DNA of 64,000 nucleotides, taken from contig NZ_CP041660.1 of assembly GCF_007289895.1 (NCBI RefSeq), positions 1,612,001 to 1,676,000 of the forward strand, given 5' to 3'. Origin of the DNA: Catenovulum sediminis. Its GTDB lineage: Bacteria; Pseudomonadota; Gammaproteobacteria; Enterobacterales; Alteromonadaceae. This document shows positions 31,801-39,720 of the stretch, piece after piece (within the stretch, counting starts at the first letter, position 1; each line of letters starts with the position of its first letter). The translations under genes were made by a program, and so were the position numbers. The notes beneath the pieces are model-generated. The model was not told where the DNA came from, ran no database searches, and was given only the letters and a program-made list of their open reading frames with translations.

Positions 31801-32898
31801 CATAAAGAAGGCACGTTGGCCCGAATTGGCGGCGATGAATTTGCAATGACCATACCGATGGAAGACAGTCATTTGAATCTGACAGCCATGCTAAGTGATA
31901 TGGTCGCAAGCTTTAATACACCGTTTCTGGTCGAACAGCATAGTTTGTTTATTAGTGCATCTATCGGAGCTGCGATATACCCAAGAGATGGTATTTCATC
32001 CATAGAATTAATGCGTAATGCAGATTATGCTTTAAACGAAGTTAAACACGGAGGCGGCGGCGGTTATCGCATTTGCCCGCATACAGTGCCAGAATTATCT
32101 ACTGTTATTGGGCATCTTGAGAGCGAATTGAGACTGGCACTGGATGAAAACCAATTTGAGTTATTTTATCAGGCTAAAGTGTCAGCTGGTAGTGGCACGC
32201 CGTTAGGTTGTGAAGCCTTACTGCGTTGGCGACATCCTCAACATGGGATTGTACCTCCGTTGTCATTTATCAGTCGGTTAGAGAATTCAGGCTTGATCAT
32301 TCCTGTCGGAGAGCATGTCTTGCAGATGGGCTTGAAACAGCTAAAAAAATGGCATCAACAGGGGTATACGGATATGAGAATGGCATTAAACATATCGCCG
32401 AGGCAGCTACTTGAACCAGGGTTTGTGAAAATAGTCGAAAAAGCGCTTAATATGAATCAAGTTGACTCGCAAAGTGTCGAGTTGGAGTTAACTGAATCAG
32501 CATTAGTAAGCGACCCTGAATTGGCAGCAGATGTTTTATCTCAGCTTAAGCTTTTAGGTATTAGTATCGCCATTGATGATTTTGGTACAGGTTACTCTTC
32601 ACTAAGCTATCTGCACATGATAAAGCCTGATATTGTAAAAATTGATAAAGGCTTTGTCGAAAATATAGAAAAAGATGAAGAAGCATGCAAACTACTGGAT
32701 GGCGTGATCAGCCTGTGTCGCCACTTAAACATAGAAACCGTAGCAGAAGGTGTTGAACTTGAATGCCAGTGGGACTTATTACGCAAAATTGGCTGTCAGA
32801 CTTTACAAGGTTATTTATTTTCCAAACCCCTTCCAGCTGATGACTTTGCACGGGAAGTTTTAGCCGTTTCTCGGCAAGCACAGCAAAAGTGTAACTAA
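28885..32898 (+). CDS. Large PAS-GGDEF-EAL sensor protein
   Basis: A 1337-residue protein with about four N-terminal transmembrane helices (about 25-115), several PAS/PAC modules (about 130-930), a GGDEF domain (motif ARIGGDEF near residue 980) and a C-terminal EAL domain. The EAL domain starts with GCEALLRWRHP near 1108 and has ELTESALV, IDDFGTGYSSL, KIDKGFV and AEGVE, so phosphodiesterase activity is likely. GGDEF is intact; no RxxD site precedes it. Predicted to make or, more likely, degrade c-di-GMP in response to several signals. Single-gene unit between a palindromic promoter and a strong terminator. Confidence 0.92.
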   Translation: MNRSFTQQYMQMLQAGSFTSSQAGFVQRLIHFVIPLAMLSNTTMLAFKQPDWSYLMLVILSGLCTYFMVKAHAVKLVTICLSLFIGMHWINGQTPLLILVSAVLSAFIGCAAQQYVKYWQKLKQKAERASASINLCEALLRTNQHCIKLLDLDGQLQVANADGLSLLKSGELAQGDWQLWLSQQAPEQRKDIKKAWLQAINEGYGEMSGPLNHGEKRGYWRIRMARLENHLQQSDSVLVVTQDISELVFARQKAETVNAELVAMLDSLNALFIAFDPKHSILFSNSKARSYMRTVKNSLNQNGGVASNLSDSLPEFIYVAVEQCLKQINDEQIQNTSIHIQEPTLGRWLDVEIWKKENGYNLFVTDIHERYLQQQQNKQALLVAELVQELESVGSWEYDISSRRISLSVQAQKILDVQPTRIANDFSLINCLLNPNDKIKLTQAFLKASQGEENVYVYAQVKHQSGDLMEVRFALRCLYAADSSPEKIIGSVQDITEQKARESYLKEAERMVRGIIDALPNQICVIDEQGTVINTNHCWQESARNAGADESLIGRGCNYLAVCHRSEEQGCCEAGEVGEGIRMVISGDRDEFQLEYSLPVNEELKWFNIRVAPLGSNSQKLKLFVISHEDVTAMKTLVLESECQREQLSMVLEATEDGIWDWQLETGSTYYSPNFFALLGLAPQPMPNFSQWLSQSVAIAQRDDVMCQLSQHIEQHNAQFDIDCKLQKGNGEYHWFRLRGRGQFNDNVLVRFVGTLMDIGDYQHLLEQLGEKERQFQDLAERIPDVFWDYDLETSRFRYVSPAFEQIWQVPLSEIEQADFGYWINSLLTEDRERVKALFDNIIVSGNSGFVEYRILTGKGDIRWISTRCFVVKDDDGQVLRMVGTSRDVTQSKLTLKKLKEATELDSLTGLPNRSTFMTLLQEKIKQDPQMHQRFALVFIDIDRLMTLNDSVGHEIGDQLLQHIAGRLLERSHKEGTLARIGGDEFAMTIPMEDSHLNLTAMLSDMVASFNTPFLVEQHSLFISASIGAAIYPRDGISSIELMRNADYALNEVKHGGGGGYRICPHTVPELSTVIGHLESELRLALDENQFELFYQAKVSAGSGTPLGCEALLRWRHPQHGIVPPLSFISRLENSGLIIPVGEHVLQMGLKQLKKWHQQGYTDMRMALNISPRQLLEPGFVKIVEKALNMNQVDSQSVELELTESALVSDPELAADVLSQLKLLGISIAIDDFGTGYSSLSYLHMIKPDIVKIDKGFVENIEKDEEACKLLDGVISLCRHLNIETVAEGVELECQWDLLRKIGCQTLQGYLFSKPLPADDFAREVLAVSRQAQQKCN

Positions 32899-32919
32899 TA
32901 TAACAACTTGCCCTTTATG

Positions 32920-32945
32920 CCGCGCACTCGCGCGGTTTTTTTATT
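32920..32945 (+). terminator. Intrinsic terminator after the GGDEF-EAL gene
   Basis: A GC-rich stem CCGCGC (32920-32925) and GCGCGG (32930-32935) with an ACTC loop and a T-run. Confidence 0.92.
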
Positions 32946-32968
32946 TCTACGATTAATACCAAAGCGTA

Positions 32969-33055
32969 TGGGGAAAACCCCAGAGATACAAGCTTAAATC
33001 CTGCATAATTTTCAGGTTCCCCCCCATATCCAGAAATTAGATTCTTTCTCATACT
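32969..33055 (+). promoter_or_regulatory. Operator pair and -10 for the chemosensory operon
   Basis: The proximal site TCAGGTTCCCCCCCATAT (33012-33029) lies 38 bp before a -10-like CATACT (33050-33055), with no -35 match. The distal site TGGGG-AAAA-CCCCA (32969-32982) is centred about 44 bp upstream of the proximal centre, twice the 22-bp spacing of the other promoters. Confidence 0.55.
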
Positions 33056-33174
33056 GTAATCACAGTTCTGGAGTGATGAAAACGTCTGAATAAGGGCATG
33101 CTCATTTTCGGTGTTTCCAAGTTCTCCCAACTGCTTGTTTACTAAATAAGCCAATTATTTTTGAGGATATCAAC

Positions 33175-35109
33175 ATGGCATTGAAAAAACACTCTGTCGC
33201 TTTAGAAGCAGAATCATTTATAAAAAGTCCTGCTAGCAATGAATCAACTTTGTCTGCACGCCATCAACAAGAAGCCAATGAAAAACGCAAAAAAGCGAGA
33301 ACAGCAGCCAAGCAGCAGCAAGCTGCAGAGCAGATCTCATCCGCCTCAACAGAGTTGGCAGCAGGCATCAGCCAAGCCTCTTCAGCGGTAAACGAACTAA
33401 CCGCCAATATGTCGCAGATTGCTTCTGGTGCAGAAGAGTCTGCCAGCGCATGTCAAGAGAGTTTAGCTGCGGTTACCCAAATTAATGAGCGTGTTAAACG
33501 TCAGACGGATACATCTAATAAAGCAAGAGAAGTCACACAAAACTTACGCAATGTGATTCAGGCTGTGTCTAGTGATATCGATTTAATGGTGAATAATGTC
33601 GGTGATTCTTCGCGTCGACAGCAAGAATCTGTCAAATATATGACCGATTTAGAAGCACAGGCCGCGAAGATTAATGAGTCAGTTAAACAGGTTATTCGTA
33701 TTGCAGATCAAACTAATTTATTGGCGTTAAATGCAGCCATTGAGGCGGGGCGAGCAGGTAAGCATGGTAAAGGCTTTGCGGTAGTTGCTGATACCGTGCG
33801 CACTTTGGCTGAAAAAGCTGAAACCAATGCAGCCAGTATTGAAACCTTAATTCAGAAAGTACAAAGCGGAGCCAACGAAATTGGTGAAGGCGTGCGTGAA
33901 GCAGCGGAAACTGCAGCGGGTGAAGCACAAAAAGGGCAAGTCGTTAATGATAAGTTGGTTGAAGTTCGTGAGACGGTTGATTTTGTGTACGAAGGTTCTG
34001 AAGTCATAGCATCAGCAGCACAGCAAATGGCGACTGCGATAGTGCAAACACAACGTGGTTCGGAAGATATAGCGGCTTCTTCTGAAGAGCAATCTGCTGC
34101 GTGTGAAGAAAGTTTAAAAACATTAAAAGAACAGGAAGTGGCTTTATCTCAAGCACAAGCTGCATCGCAATTGCTGGAAGATTTAGCGGATGAGCTACGT
34201 AACAGCTCCGATATAGCAAAAAGTGCAGAAGGGGTTGCATCATCTTCTGAAGAGTTATCTGCTTCAGTTGAAGAGATAAACCGAGCCTCAACTGAAATTG
34301 GTAAAGCGTTAACGCAGATTAATCAAGCTGCGACACAACAAGCTTCAGCTGTTGAAGAAGGCGTATCTGCTCTGGTACAAATCGAAAAGTCTGCTCAGCT
34401 TGGTGTAGAGCGAACTGCCGAAGCATTGGATAGAGGACAGCAGTTATCGACAACATTAGAGATGAACAAAACTATGGTTGATGAAATGATCCAAGCAATT
34501 TCAGATGCTACCGATAGCGCTGATGGTAATTTAGATAAAATCGCAGAGCTCGAACGTATTAGTCGACAAATTGACAAGATCGTGGATGGTATTGCAAATG
34601 TTGCCATTCAAACATCCATGTTAGCCGTCAACGGTGGTGTGGAAGCTGCCCGCGCAGGTGAGTTTGGCAAGGGCTTTGCGGTTGTTTCAACCGACATTCA
34701 GAATCTCGCCAATGATGCAGCAGAAAATGCAGAAGAAATTAAAGACTTAGTGAAAGCTATTCAAGATCAAATTACGTTAGTGCGTTCTGACCTAAGTACC
34801 ATTTCTTATGATGTACGTAAGGAAGTAGAAAAGGCTCGAACCACAACGAAAAGCCTAGATGAAATTCAACAGCATATGACAGAGGTGCTCGACGGTAATA
34901 ATACGATTCAGCAAGCTGCAAATGAAATCCAGGAAGCAGCCAATACAGCTAAAGTAGGCCTTAATGCGATAGCCGATAGCCAAGAAGAACGATCTAAAGC
35001 CGCCGCTGAAGCGTCTTCTGCTGCCGGTCAACAAGCTGAAGGTGCAAGAGAATTAGCGACTGCAATTGAAGAAATCGCTTCGATAGCAGACGAGTTGCAA
35101 AATGCCTAA
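33175..35109 (+). CDS. Soluble chemoreceptor with two signalling tips (DosM-like)
   Basis: A 644-residue, fully soluble, almost all-helical protein containing two complete receptor hairpins in tandem. Tip 1 (about residues 175-204) reads [17 protein letters not shown] then [13 protein letters not shown]. Tip 2 (about 473-505) reads [17 protein letters not shown] then [13 protein letters not shown] and is more divergent. No ligand domain or membrane helix is visible. Vibrio cholerae DosM, as I recall, has this double-tip layout and bridges two CheA/CheW layers of a cytoplasmic array. The next gene, with three CheW domains, fits that role. First gene of the chemosensory operon; Gln/Glu-rich segments could be methylated by the local CheR/CheB. 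Confidence 0.9.
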   Translation: MALKKHSVALEAESFIKSPASNESTLSARHQQEANEKRKKARTAAKQQQAAEQISSASTELAAGISQASSAVNELTANMSQIASGAEESASACQESLAAVTQINERVKRQTDTSNKAREVTQNLRNVIQAVSSDIDLMVNNVGDSSRRQQESVKYMTDLEAQAAKINESVKQVIRIADQTNLLALNAAIEAGRAGKHGKGFAVVADTVRTLAEKAETNAASIETLIQKVQSGANEIGEGVREAAETAAGEAQKGQVVNDKLVEVRETVDFVYEGSEVIASAAQQMATAIVQTQRGSEDIAASSEEQSAACEESLKTLKEQEVALSQAQAASQLLEDLADELRNSSDIAKSAEGVASSSEELSASVEEINRASTEIGKALTQINQAATQQASAVEEGVSALVQIEKSAQLGVERTAEALDRGQQLSTTLEMNKTMVDEMIQAISDATDSADGNLDKIAELERISRQIDKIVDGIANVAIQTSMLAVNGGVEAARAGEFGKGFAVVSTDIQNLANDAAENAEEIKDLVKAIQDQITLVRSDLSTISYDVRKEVEKARTTTKSLDEIQQHMTEVLDGNNTIQQAANEIQEAANTAKVGLNAIADSQEERSKAAAEASSAAGQQAEGARELATAIEEIASIADELQNA

Positions 35110-35142
35110 ATGGCGCATTACTGTCAACAAAGGTAACAAGCC

Positions 35143-36771
35143 ATGTCAAATGTAAATCATGCTGAAGCGCACAGCGCGCTTTTAGAAGACGACCAAGAAA
35201 ACCGTCGTCAATTTGTCACTTTCCATGTCGGTGCCGAGTGTATGGCATTTGATATGGAACGAGTGATGGAAATTGTAAGGGTTCCTAAAACCGTCGAGGT
35301 CCCTTTAACACCAAGTAGTCTATTGGGGTTGGCAAATCTGCGCGGCGCTATTTTGCCTGTCCTGAGTTTACGTCGAGTATTGCAACTAGACGACGCTGAG
35401 CAGACAGATGCCAGCCGGGTCATGGTTTTGAACTATGGCGGTCAACCGATGGGATTTGTGGTTGACCGGGTCACTCGCGTCATAGGTGTTCAGCCAGATG
35501 CAATCGAAAATATGGAAAAAGTTGGCAGTACAATTGATGCTAGCTTGCTTTCAGGGGTCTTGAAAAATGTAGAAGGACAAGAGTTGGTTCAACTTGTCGA
35601 TGTTGATGCTTTGACCCAACAAGAATATGGGCATTTAAAAAGTATCAGTCAAGTTGGCTTGCAAAATACATCTGTCGCTGCAAACAACCAAATATTATCT
35701 TCGCAAAATGCAGATGATGATGAGCAGAATATATTGCAATTGGTCAGTTTTAGTGTGGCCGGTCAGGAATATAGCTTTTCAATCGATGCAACGCAGGAAA
35801 TCATTCGCCTGCCGTCGAAGATAAATTCGGTCCCTAAAGCACCTCCACATGTGCTCGGTATGATAGACCTTCGCAACCGAGTGCTGCCATTGGTTAAATT
35901 AAGAACGATGTTTAACCTGCCTGAAAATGAACTGAGTGAAATGAATCGTATCGTTGTATTGACGTTGCGGCGGGGGCGTCAAGTCAGCATGGTTGGTGTT
36001 GTCGTTGACGAAGTCAAGGAGGTATTGCGCATTCAACAAGAGCAGATTGAAGCCGTACCTGCACTACTATTGGATAGCTGCGACAAACAAGAACTGGAAG
36101 GGATATGCCAATTAGATGAAGGCAAGCGCATTGTTACTTTGTTGTCAGCCGAGCGTTTATTTCATCGAGATGACGTTATTGAAGCGGTTGAAGCAGCGCA
36201 ACAGTCTGAACAAGCACATGTTGGTTCAATACCTGAGTCGCAGCGAGAAGAGGAAGATAACATGAATCTAGACGCTCAAGCAGAACAGCTTGAAGAAGAA
36301 GAGACCCAATTGGTCGTATTTAACCTTGAAAACCAAGAATACGGCGTGATGATTGAGTCGGTTAAAGAGATTCTCCGCTTACCTGAAAATTTAACGAAAG
36401 TGCCAAAAACACTTGATTTTGTCGAAGGTATGATGAATTTACGCGGTAACGTGCTGCCTATTATTGATATGCGTCGTCGATTCAATTTAACCACTCAGGA
36501 TGGCAGTGACCGGCAACGTATTTTAGTGCTAAACCACTATCATACTCAAACGGGTTACATTGTTGATAGTGTATCTGAAGTCCTTCGCCTACAACCTGAG
36601 CAGATTGAAGCTGCGCCTAGTTTGTCGGAAGACCAAGCTAAGATCATGGGACGTATCGTCAACCTTCGCCGTGACAAGCGAATAATCACTGTATTGGATC
36701 CAGAGCAATTGCTAAGTGCAAATGAACAGTCTGAGATAGTGAAGCAGAATGATGAAAATATTAATTGTTGA
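35143..36771 (+). CDS. Triple-domain CheW coupling protein
   Basis: A 542-residue protein with three CheW domains, starting near residues 24 (QFVTFHVGAECMAFDM), 197 (LQLVSFSVAGQEYSFS) and 387 (QLVVFNLENQEYGVMI). Each has the receptor/kinase-binding pattern LGLANLRGAILPV, LGMIDLRNRVLPL or EGMMNLRGNVLPI. Linkers of 30-50 residues are acidic. CheW normally has a single domain of about 160 residues. Three in one chain could staple neighbouring positions of an array (inference). Lies between the double-tip receptor and cheB, and overlaps cheB by 23 bp. Confidence 0.93.
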   Translation: MSNVNHAEAHSALLEDDQENRRQFVTFHVGAECMAFDMERVMEIVRVPKTVEVPLTPSSLLGLANLRGAILPVLSLRRVLQLDDAEQTDASRVMVLNYGGQPMGFVVDRVTRVIGVQPDAIENMEKVGSTIDASLLSGVLKNVEGQELVQLVDVDALTQQEYGHLKSISQVGLQNTSVAANNQILSSQNADDDEQNILQLVSFSVAGQEYSFSIDATQEIIRLPSKINSVPKAPPHVLGMIDLRNRVLPLVKLRTMFNLPENELSEMNRIVVLTLRRGRQVSMVGVVVDEVKEVLRIQQEQIEAVPALLLDSCDKQELEGICQLDEGKRIVTLLSAERLFHRDDVIEAVEAAQQSEQAHVGSIPESQREEEDNMNLDAQAEQLEEEETQLVVFNLENQEYGVMIESVKEILRLPENLTKVPKTLDFVEGMMNLRGNVLPIIDMRRRFNLTTQDGSDRQRILVLNHYHTQTGYIVDSVSEVLRLQPEQIEAAPSLSEDQAKIMGRIVNLRRDKRIITVLDPEQLLSANEQSEIVKQNDENINC

Positions 36772-37825
36772 TGACTCGGCGCTAATGCGCCGCTACTTAT
36801 CTGAAATGCTTGGTGAGGTTGTGGGCATTCATACTACGACAGCACGAGATGGTATTGATGCGCTAGAGGTCATCGAGCGTGAAAACCCAGATGTGGTCAC
36901 GCTCGATATCAATATGCCGGAAATGGATGGCTTGACGTGCCTCAGTCATATCATGACTCGCTTTCCACGCCCAGTTGTAATGTTGTCGTCATTAACGGAG
37001 GCTGGGGCGATGGCAACATTTGAGGCGCTTGAAATGGGTGCTGTTGACTATATCGCTAAACCGGGTGGCACGGTTTCTTTAAATATTAAAGAGATTCGAA
37101 GTCAAATACTGATAAAAGTTCGCACCGCTTACCGACAGCGACATTTGTTTAATAAAAAAGCCGTGTTGGCGAGCAAACCCGTACCATCAGTGGGAATTCG
37201 TACAAGTGATACCCATGTACGGGGCATTATAAGTATTGCTTCATCTACTGGAGGCCCTTCGGCATTAGAGAAAGTGCTGCCTTTTTTACCGGCAAACCTA
37301 CCATTGCCAGTTGTCGTTTGTCAGCACATGCCGGGGTCGTTTACCGGTGTATTTGCGCAACGGCTTGATGGTCGCTGCGCACTGAATGTCGTGGAAGTCA
37401 ATAAAGCCATGGAACTCAAAGCAGGCACTATTTATATCGGACAAGGAGATGCTGATTGTATGTTGAGTTTGCGGGATGGTAAGCCTTATTTAGTAACCTT
37501 ACCCGCAAGCGCTAGTTTTAACTGGCACCCCAGTGCGAGTCGATTTTTACAATCAGTTCATAAGTACTTTCCTGCTCAGCGGACTTTATCCGCAATATTG
37601 ACCGGTATGGGGGATGATGGATCACGAGAAGCTTTGAAATTATACCAAGCAGGTGGGATAACAATGGCCGAAAGAGAAATAGATTGTGCTGTATTTGGGA
37701 TGCCAAAAGCATTAATTGAATTATCTGGTGCAGGCTCTGTGTTAGGTATCAACGAAATGTCTGGCGCTATTGTCGCTGGCGCAGAAAAGATCGCTAAATT
37801 GGGAGTAATAGAAACATGGGTTTAG
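36749..37825 (+). CDS. cheB: Chemotaxis methylesterase/deamidase CheB
   Basis: Response regulator that removes methyl groups from, and deamidates, chemoreceptors. REC (about 1-120) has IVDDSALMRR and the phospho-Asp in VVTLDINMPEMDG. The catalytic domain (about 160-350) has the Ser-His-Asp triad in SIASSTGGPSAL, VCQHMPGSF and LTGMGDDGS. Two adjacent ATGs (36749, 36752) lie inside the cheW gene. The stop overlaps the next gene. Confidence 0.95.
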   Translation: MMKILIVDDSALMRRYLSEMLGEVVGIHTTTARDGIDALEVIERENPDVVTLDINMPEMDGLTCLSHIMTRFPRPVVMLSSLTEAGAMATFEALEMGAVDYIAKPGGTVSLNIKEIRSQILIKVRTAYRQRHLFNKKAVLASKPVPSVGIRTSDTHVRGIISIASSTGGPSALEKVLPFLPANLPLPVVVCQHMPGSFTGVFAQRLDGRCALNVVEVNKAMELKAGTIYIGQGDADCMLSLRDGKPYLVTLPASASFNWHPSASRFLQSVHKYFPAQRTLSAILTGMGDDGSREALKLYQAGGITMAEREIDCAVFGMPKALIELSGAGSVLGINEMSGAIVAGAEKIAKLGVIETWV

Positions 37826-38454
37826 TAAAGACTTCAGACCGACAGCAGGTAAATACCTGCACAACCGAGCAACCAGATCCAATGAAGGCATTAGACAGCG
37901 AGTTTGTCATAACCAGACGAGCGGCCGCTAAATCATTGCGTTTGCAAGCAGACAGTGCTCCGCTGCTGCTTAAATTGCTGGAGCAAGAACCAAACCAATT
38001 AGTCGTAGAGGCTTTATTTGATAGCCTGTTGTACCTATACCAGCATACCAAACACAAATCGCAGATTGTTGAGCAAGTTGTTACTTTGCTGCCAGAATTA
38101 GATGCGGCTAAACGCAATAGTGCAATTCTATTTCTGAGCGCTTGTCCGATCGAAATGACCGAACATATGCCTAAATTGTTAGCTTCTCCTAATACTGATC
38201 TGCAATTATACGCGCTAGATATATTGCGCAGCATGAATCATATGGATGCGCCTAAATGGTTGGCTGAGATGTTACCCAGAGAGTTGCATGTGAATGTAGT
38301 GATCAGTGTACTAGAGCGGATTGCCGAATGCCAACAACCGAATTTATTGGATCAGGTTGAGTGCTTGTGCGCGCGCTACCAACATGAACCACTTGTGGTT
38401 TTTTCTGCTCATATGGCGATCGAGCGATTGGGAGGTGCGTGTGAGCAGCCTTAG
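37816..38454 (+). CDS. HEAT-repeat-like helical protein of the chemosensory operon
   Basis: A 212-residue protein made of repeated helix pairs, with segments such as EFVITRRAAAKSLRLQA, LVVEALFDSLLYLYQHT and NTDLQLYALDILRSMN that look like HEAT repeats. No catalytic motif, signal peptide or membrane helix. It overlaps cheB at its start (10 bp) and cheR at its end (14 bp), so it is tightly co-translated and probably belongs to the complex. The V. cholerae cluster I has an uncharacterised gene at the same place (recollection). Possible adaptor; function not assigned. Confidence 0.75.
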   Translation: MGLVKTSDRQQVNTCTTEQPDPMKALDSEFVITRRAAAKSLRLQADSAPLLLKLLEQEPNQLVVEALFDSLLYLYQHTKHKSQIVEQVVTLLPELDAAKRNSAILFLSACPIEMTEHMPKLLASPNTDLQLYALDILRSMNHMDAPKWLAEMLPRELHVNVVISVLERIAECQQPNLLDQVECLCARYQHEPLVVFSAHMAIERLGGACEQP

Positions 38455-39334
38455 TGCGCTATTAACCAGCCCGCAAGAGCAATCTGCGGACGGTTTTCTT
38501 ACATCTATTTCAGATGTGGAATATGGTCAGATTCGCGATTATTTTTACAAGCGTTCCGGTATCTATTTTGATGATAGCAAACGTTATTTTGTTGATAAAC
38601 GAGTGATTAGCCGAATCAAAGCGACAGGCCATGAAGATTTTCGCAGTTATTTTTCGTTTCTTCGTTTTGACCCATCGCAGAGTGAATTGCAATATTTAGT
38701 GAATCTCATGACTGTCAATGAGACGTATTTTTTTCGAGAAGAATATCAATTGCGAGCCATGGTGCAAGGCGCGCTGCAGGACATTGTGCGAAACAAGCAA
38801 CCAGGCGATAGCATACGCATTTGGTCTTTACCTTGCTCAACTGGTGAAGAGGCTTTTAGTATCGCACTTTATCTTTTGGAGTTTTGGCCGGAATTGGAAA
38901 AATACGAAGTTGAAATTATTGGCTCAGATATAGATACACATGTTTTGCAAAAAGCAAAACGCGGGAAATACAGTGCGCGCTCAGTGAAAAATCTACCCAA
39001 ATATATCAAACAGAAATATTTCCGCCATGAGGTTCAATCTGATACCTACCAACTGGTGCAAGAAGTTAGAGAGTGTGTCGGTTTTACGACTGTTAATTTG
39101 CATGATGATCAGTCAATGGCCGAGTTTTCTAAATTTGATTTGATTTTTTGTCGCAACCTATTGATTTACTTCGATGATGTTTCACGGCGTCAAGCGGCGG
39201 AACGTTTATTTGATGCCTTAAACCCAGAGGGCATACTGTTTCTTGGGCACTCAGAGACAATGAGTAGAGTGTCCTCATTATTTAAAGTTCGCCGTTATTG
39301 CGACACGACCGGTTATAAAAAAGAGCTGCCATGA
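38441..39334 (+). CDS. cheR: Chemotaxis protein methyltransferase CheR
   Basis: SAM-dependent methyltransferase for receptor glutamates. A helical N-domain (about 15-85) is followed by NLMTVNETYFFREEYQL, the SAM-binding IWSLPCSTGEEAFSIA, SDIDTHVLQKAKRGKYS and DLIFCRNLLIYFDD. I choose GTG at 38441, five bases after GGGAGG, giving 297 residues; the frame is open 40 codons upstream, but only in the shadow of the preceding gene. The stop overlaps the next ATG. Confidence 0.94.
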   Translation: MSSLSALLTSPQEQSADGFLTSISDVEYGQIRDYFYKRSGIYFDDSKRYFVDKRVISRIKATGHEDFRSYFSFLRFDPSQSELQYLVNLMTVNETYFFREEYQLRAMVQGALQDIVRNKQPGDSIRIWSLPCSTGEEAFSIALYLLEFWPELEKYEVEIIGSDIDTHVLQKAKRGKYSARSVKNLPKYIKQKYFRHEVQSDTYQLVQEVRECVGFTTVNLHDDQSMAEFSKFDLIFCRNLLIYFDDVSRRQAAERLFDALNPEGILFLGHSETMSRVSSLFKVRRYCDTTGYKKELP

Positions 39335-39720
39335 ATACTGAAATTACACGTACTGTACTTGTTGTTGATGATGCAATGACTATTCGAAAATACCACCGTA
39401 CATTGTTAGAAGAATTAGGCTGTGAAGTCGTTGAAGCCGAAAATGGCATAGATGCGTTGGAGAAACTTCTCGAACACCAGCTGTCACTGTGTTTAGTAGA
39501 CGTCAATATGCCACTGATGGACGGATTTACATTTGTCACTGAGCTGCGCAAAGGGGCAGAGCAAGCAGACTGTCCGGTAATTATGATAAGTACTGAATCA
39601 CAACAGGGAGAGCTTTCCCGCGGCTACCAGTGTGGTGTTAACCTTTATCTTGTAAAACCGGCTCCGGCAGAAAGTTTAAAGCTTTATTGTCAACAATTGA
39701 TGGAGGGTAGCGTCCAATGA
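39331..39720 (+). CDS. CheY-like response regulator
   Basis: A single REC domain of 129 residues with VVDDAMTIRK (acidic pair), phospho-Asp in LCLVDVNMPLMDG, the Thr/Ser switch in IMISTES and Lys in LVKPAP. It starts within the cheR stop (ATGA) and overlaps cheA by 4 bp. Probable direct phosphate acceptor of the CheA in the same operon. Its output target (motor or other) is unknown, since no flagellar genes are in view. Confidence 0.92.
   Translation: MNTEITRTVLVVDDAMTIRKYHRTLLEELGCEVVEAENGIDALEKLLEHQLSLCLVDVNMPLMDGFTFVTELRKGAEQADCPVIMISTESQQGELSRGYQCGVNLYLVKPAPAESLKLYCQQLMEGSVQ

Noticed and set aside
33019-33025. Seven-C run in the chemosensory promoter as a phase-variation tract
   Set aside because: The run is part of the shared operator consensus, with six C at the 42413 site; no separate evidence for slippage.
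32915-33154. Minus-strand open frame of 79 codons between the GGDEF-EAL gene and the chemosensory operon
   Set aside because: Its end runs through a GC-rich intrinsic terminator and the rest covers the promoter and operators; no family resemblance.
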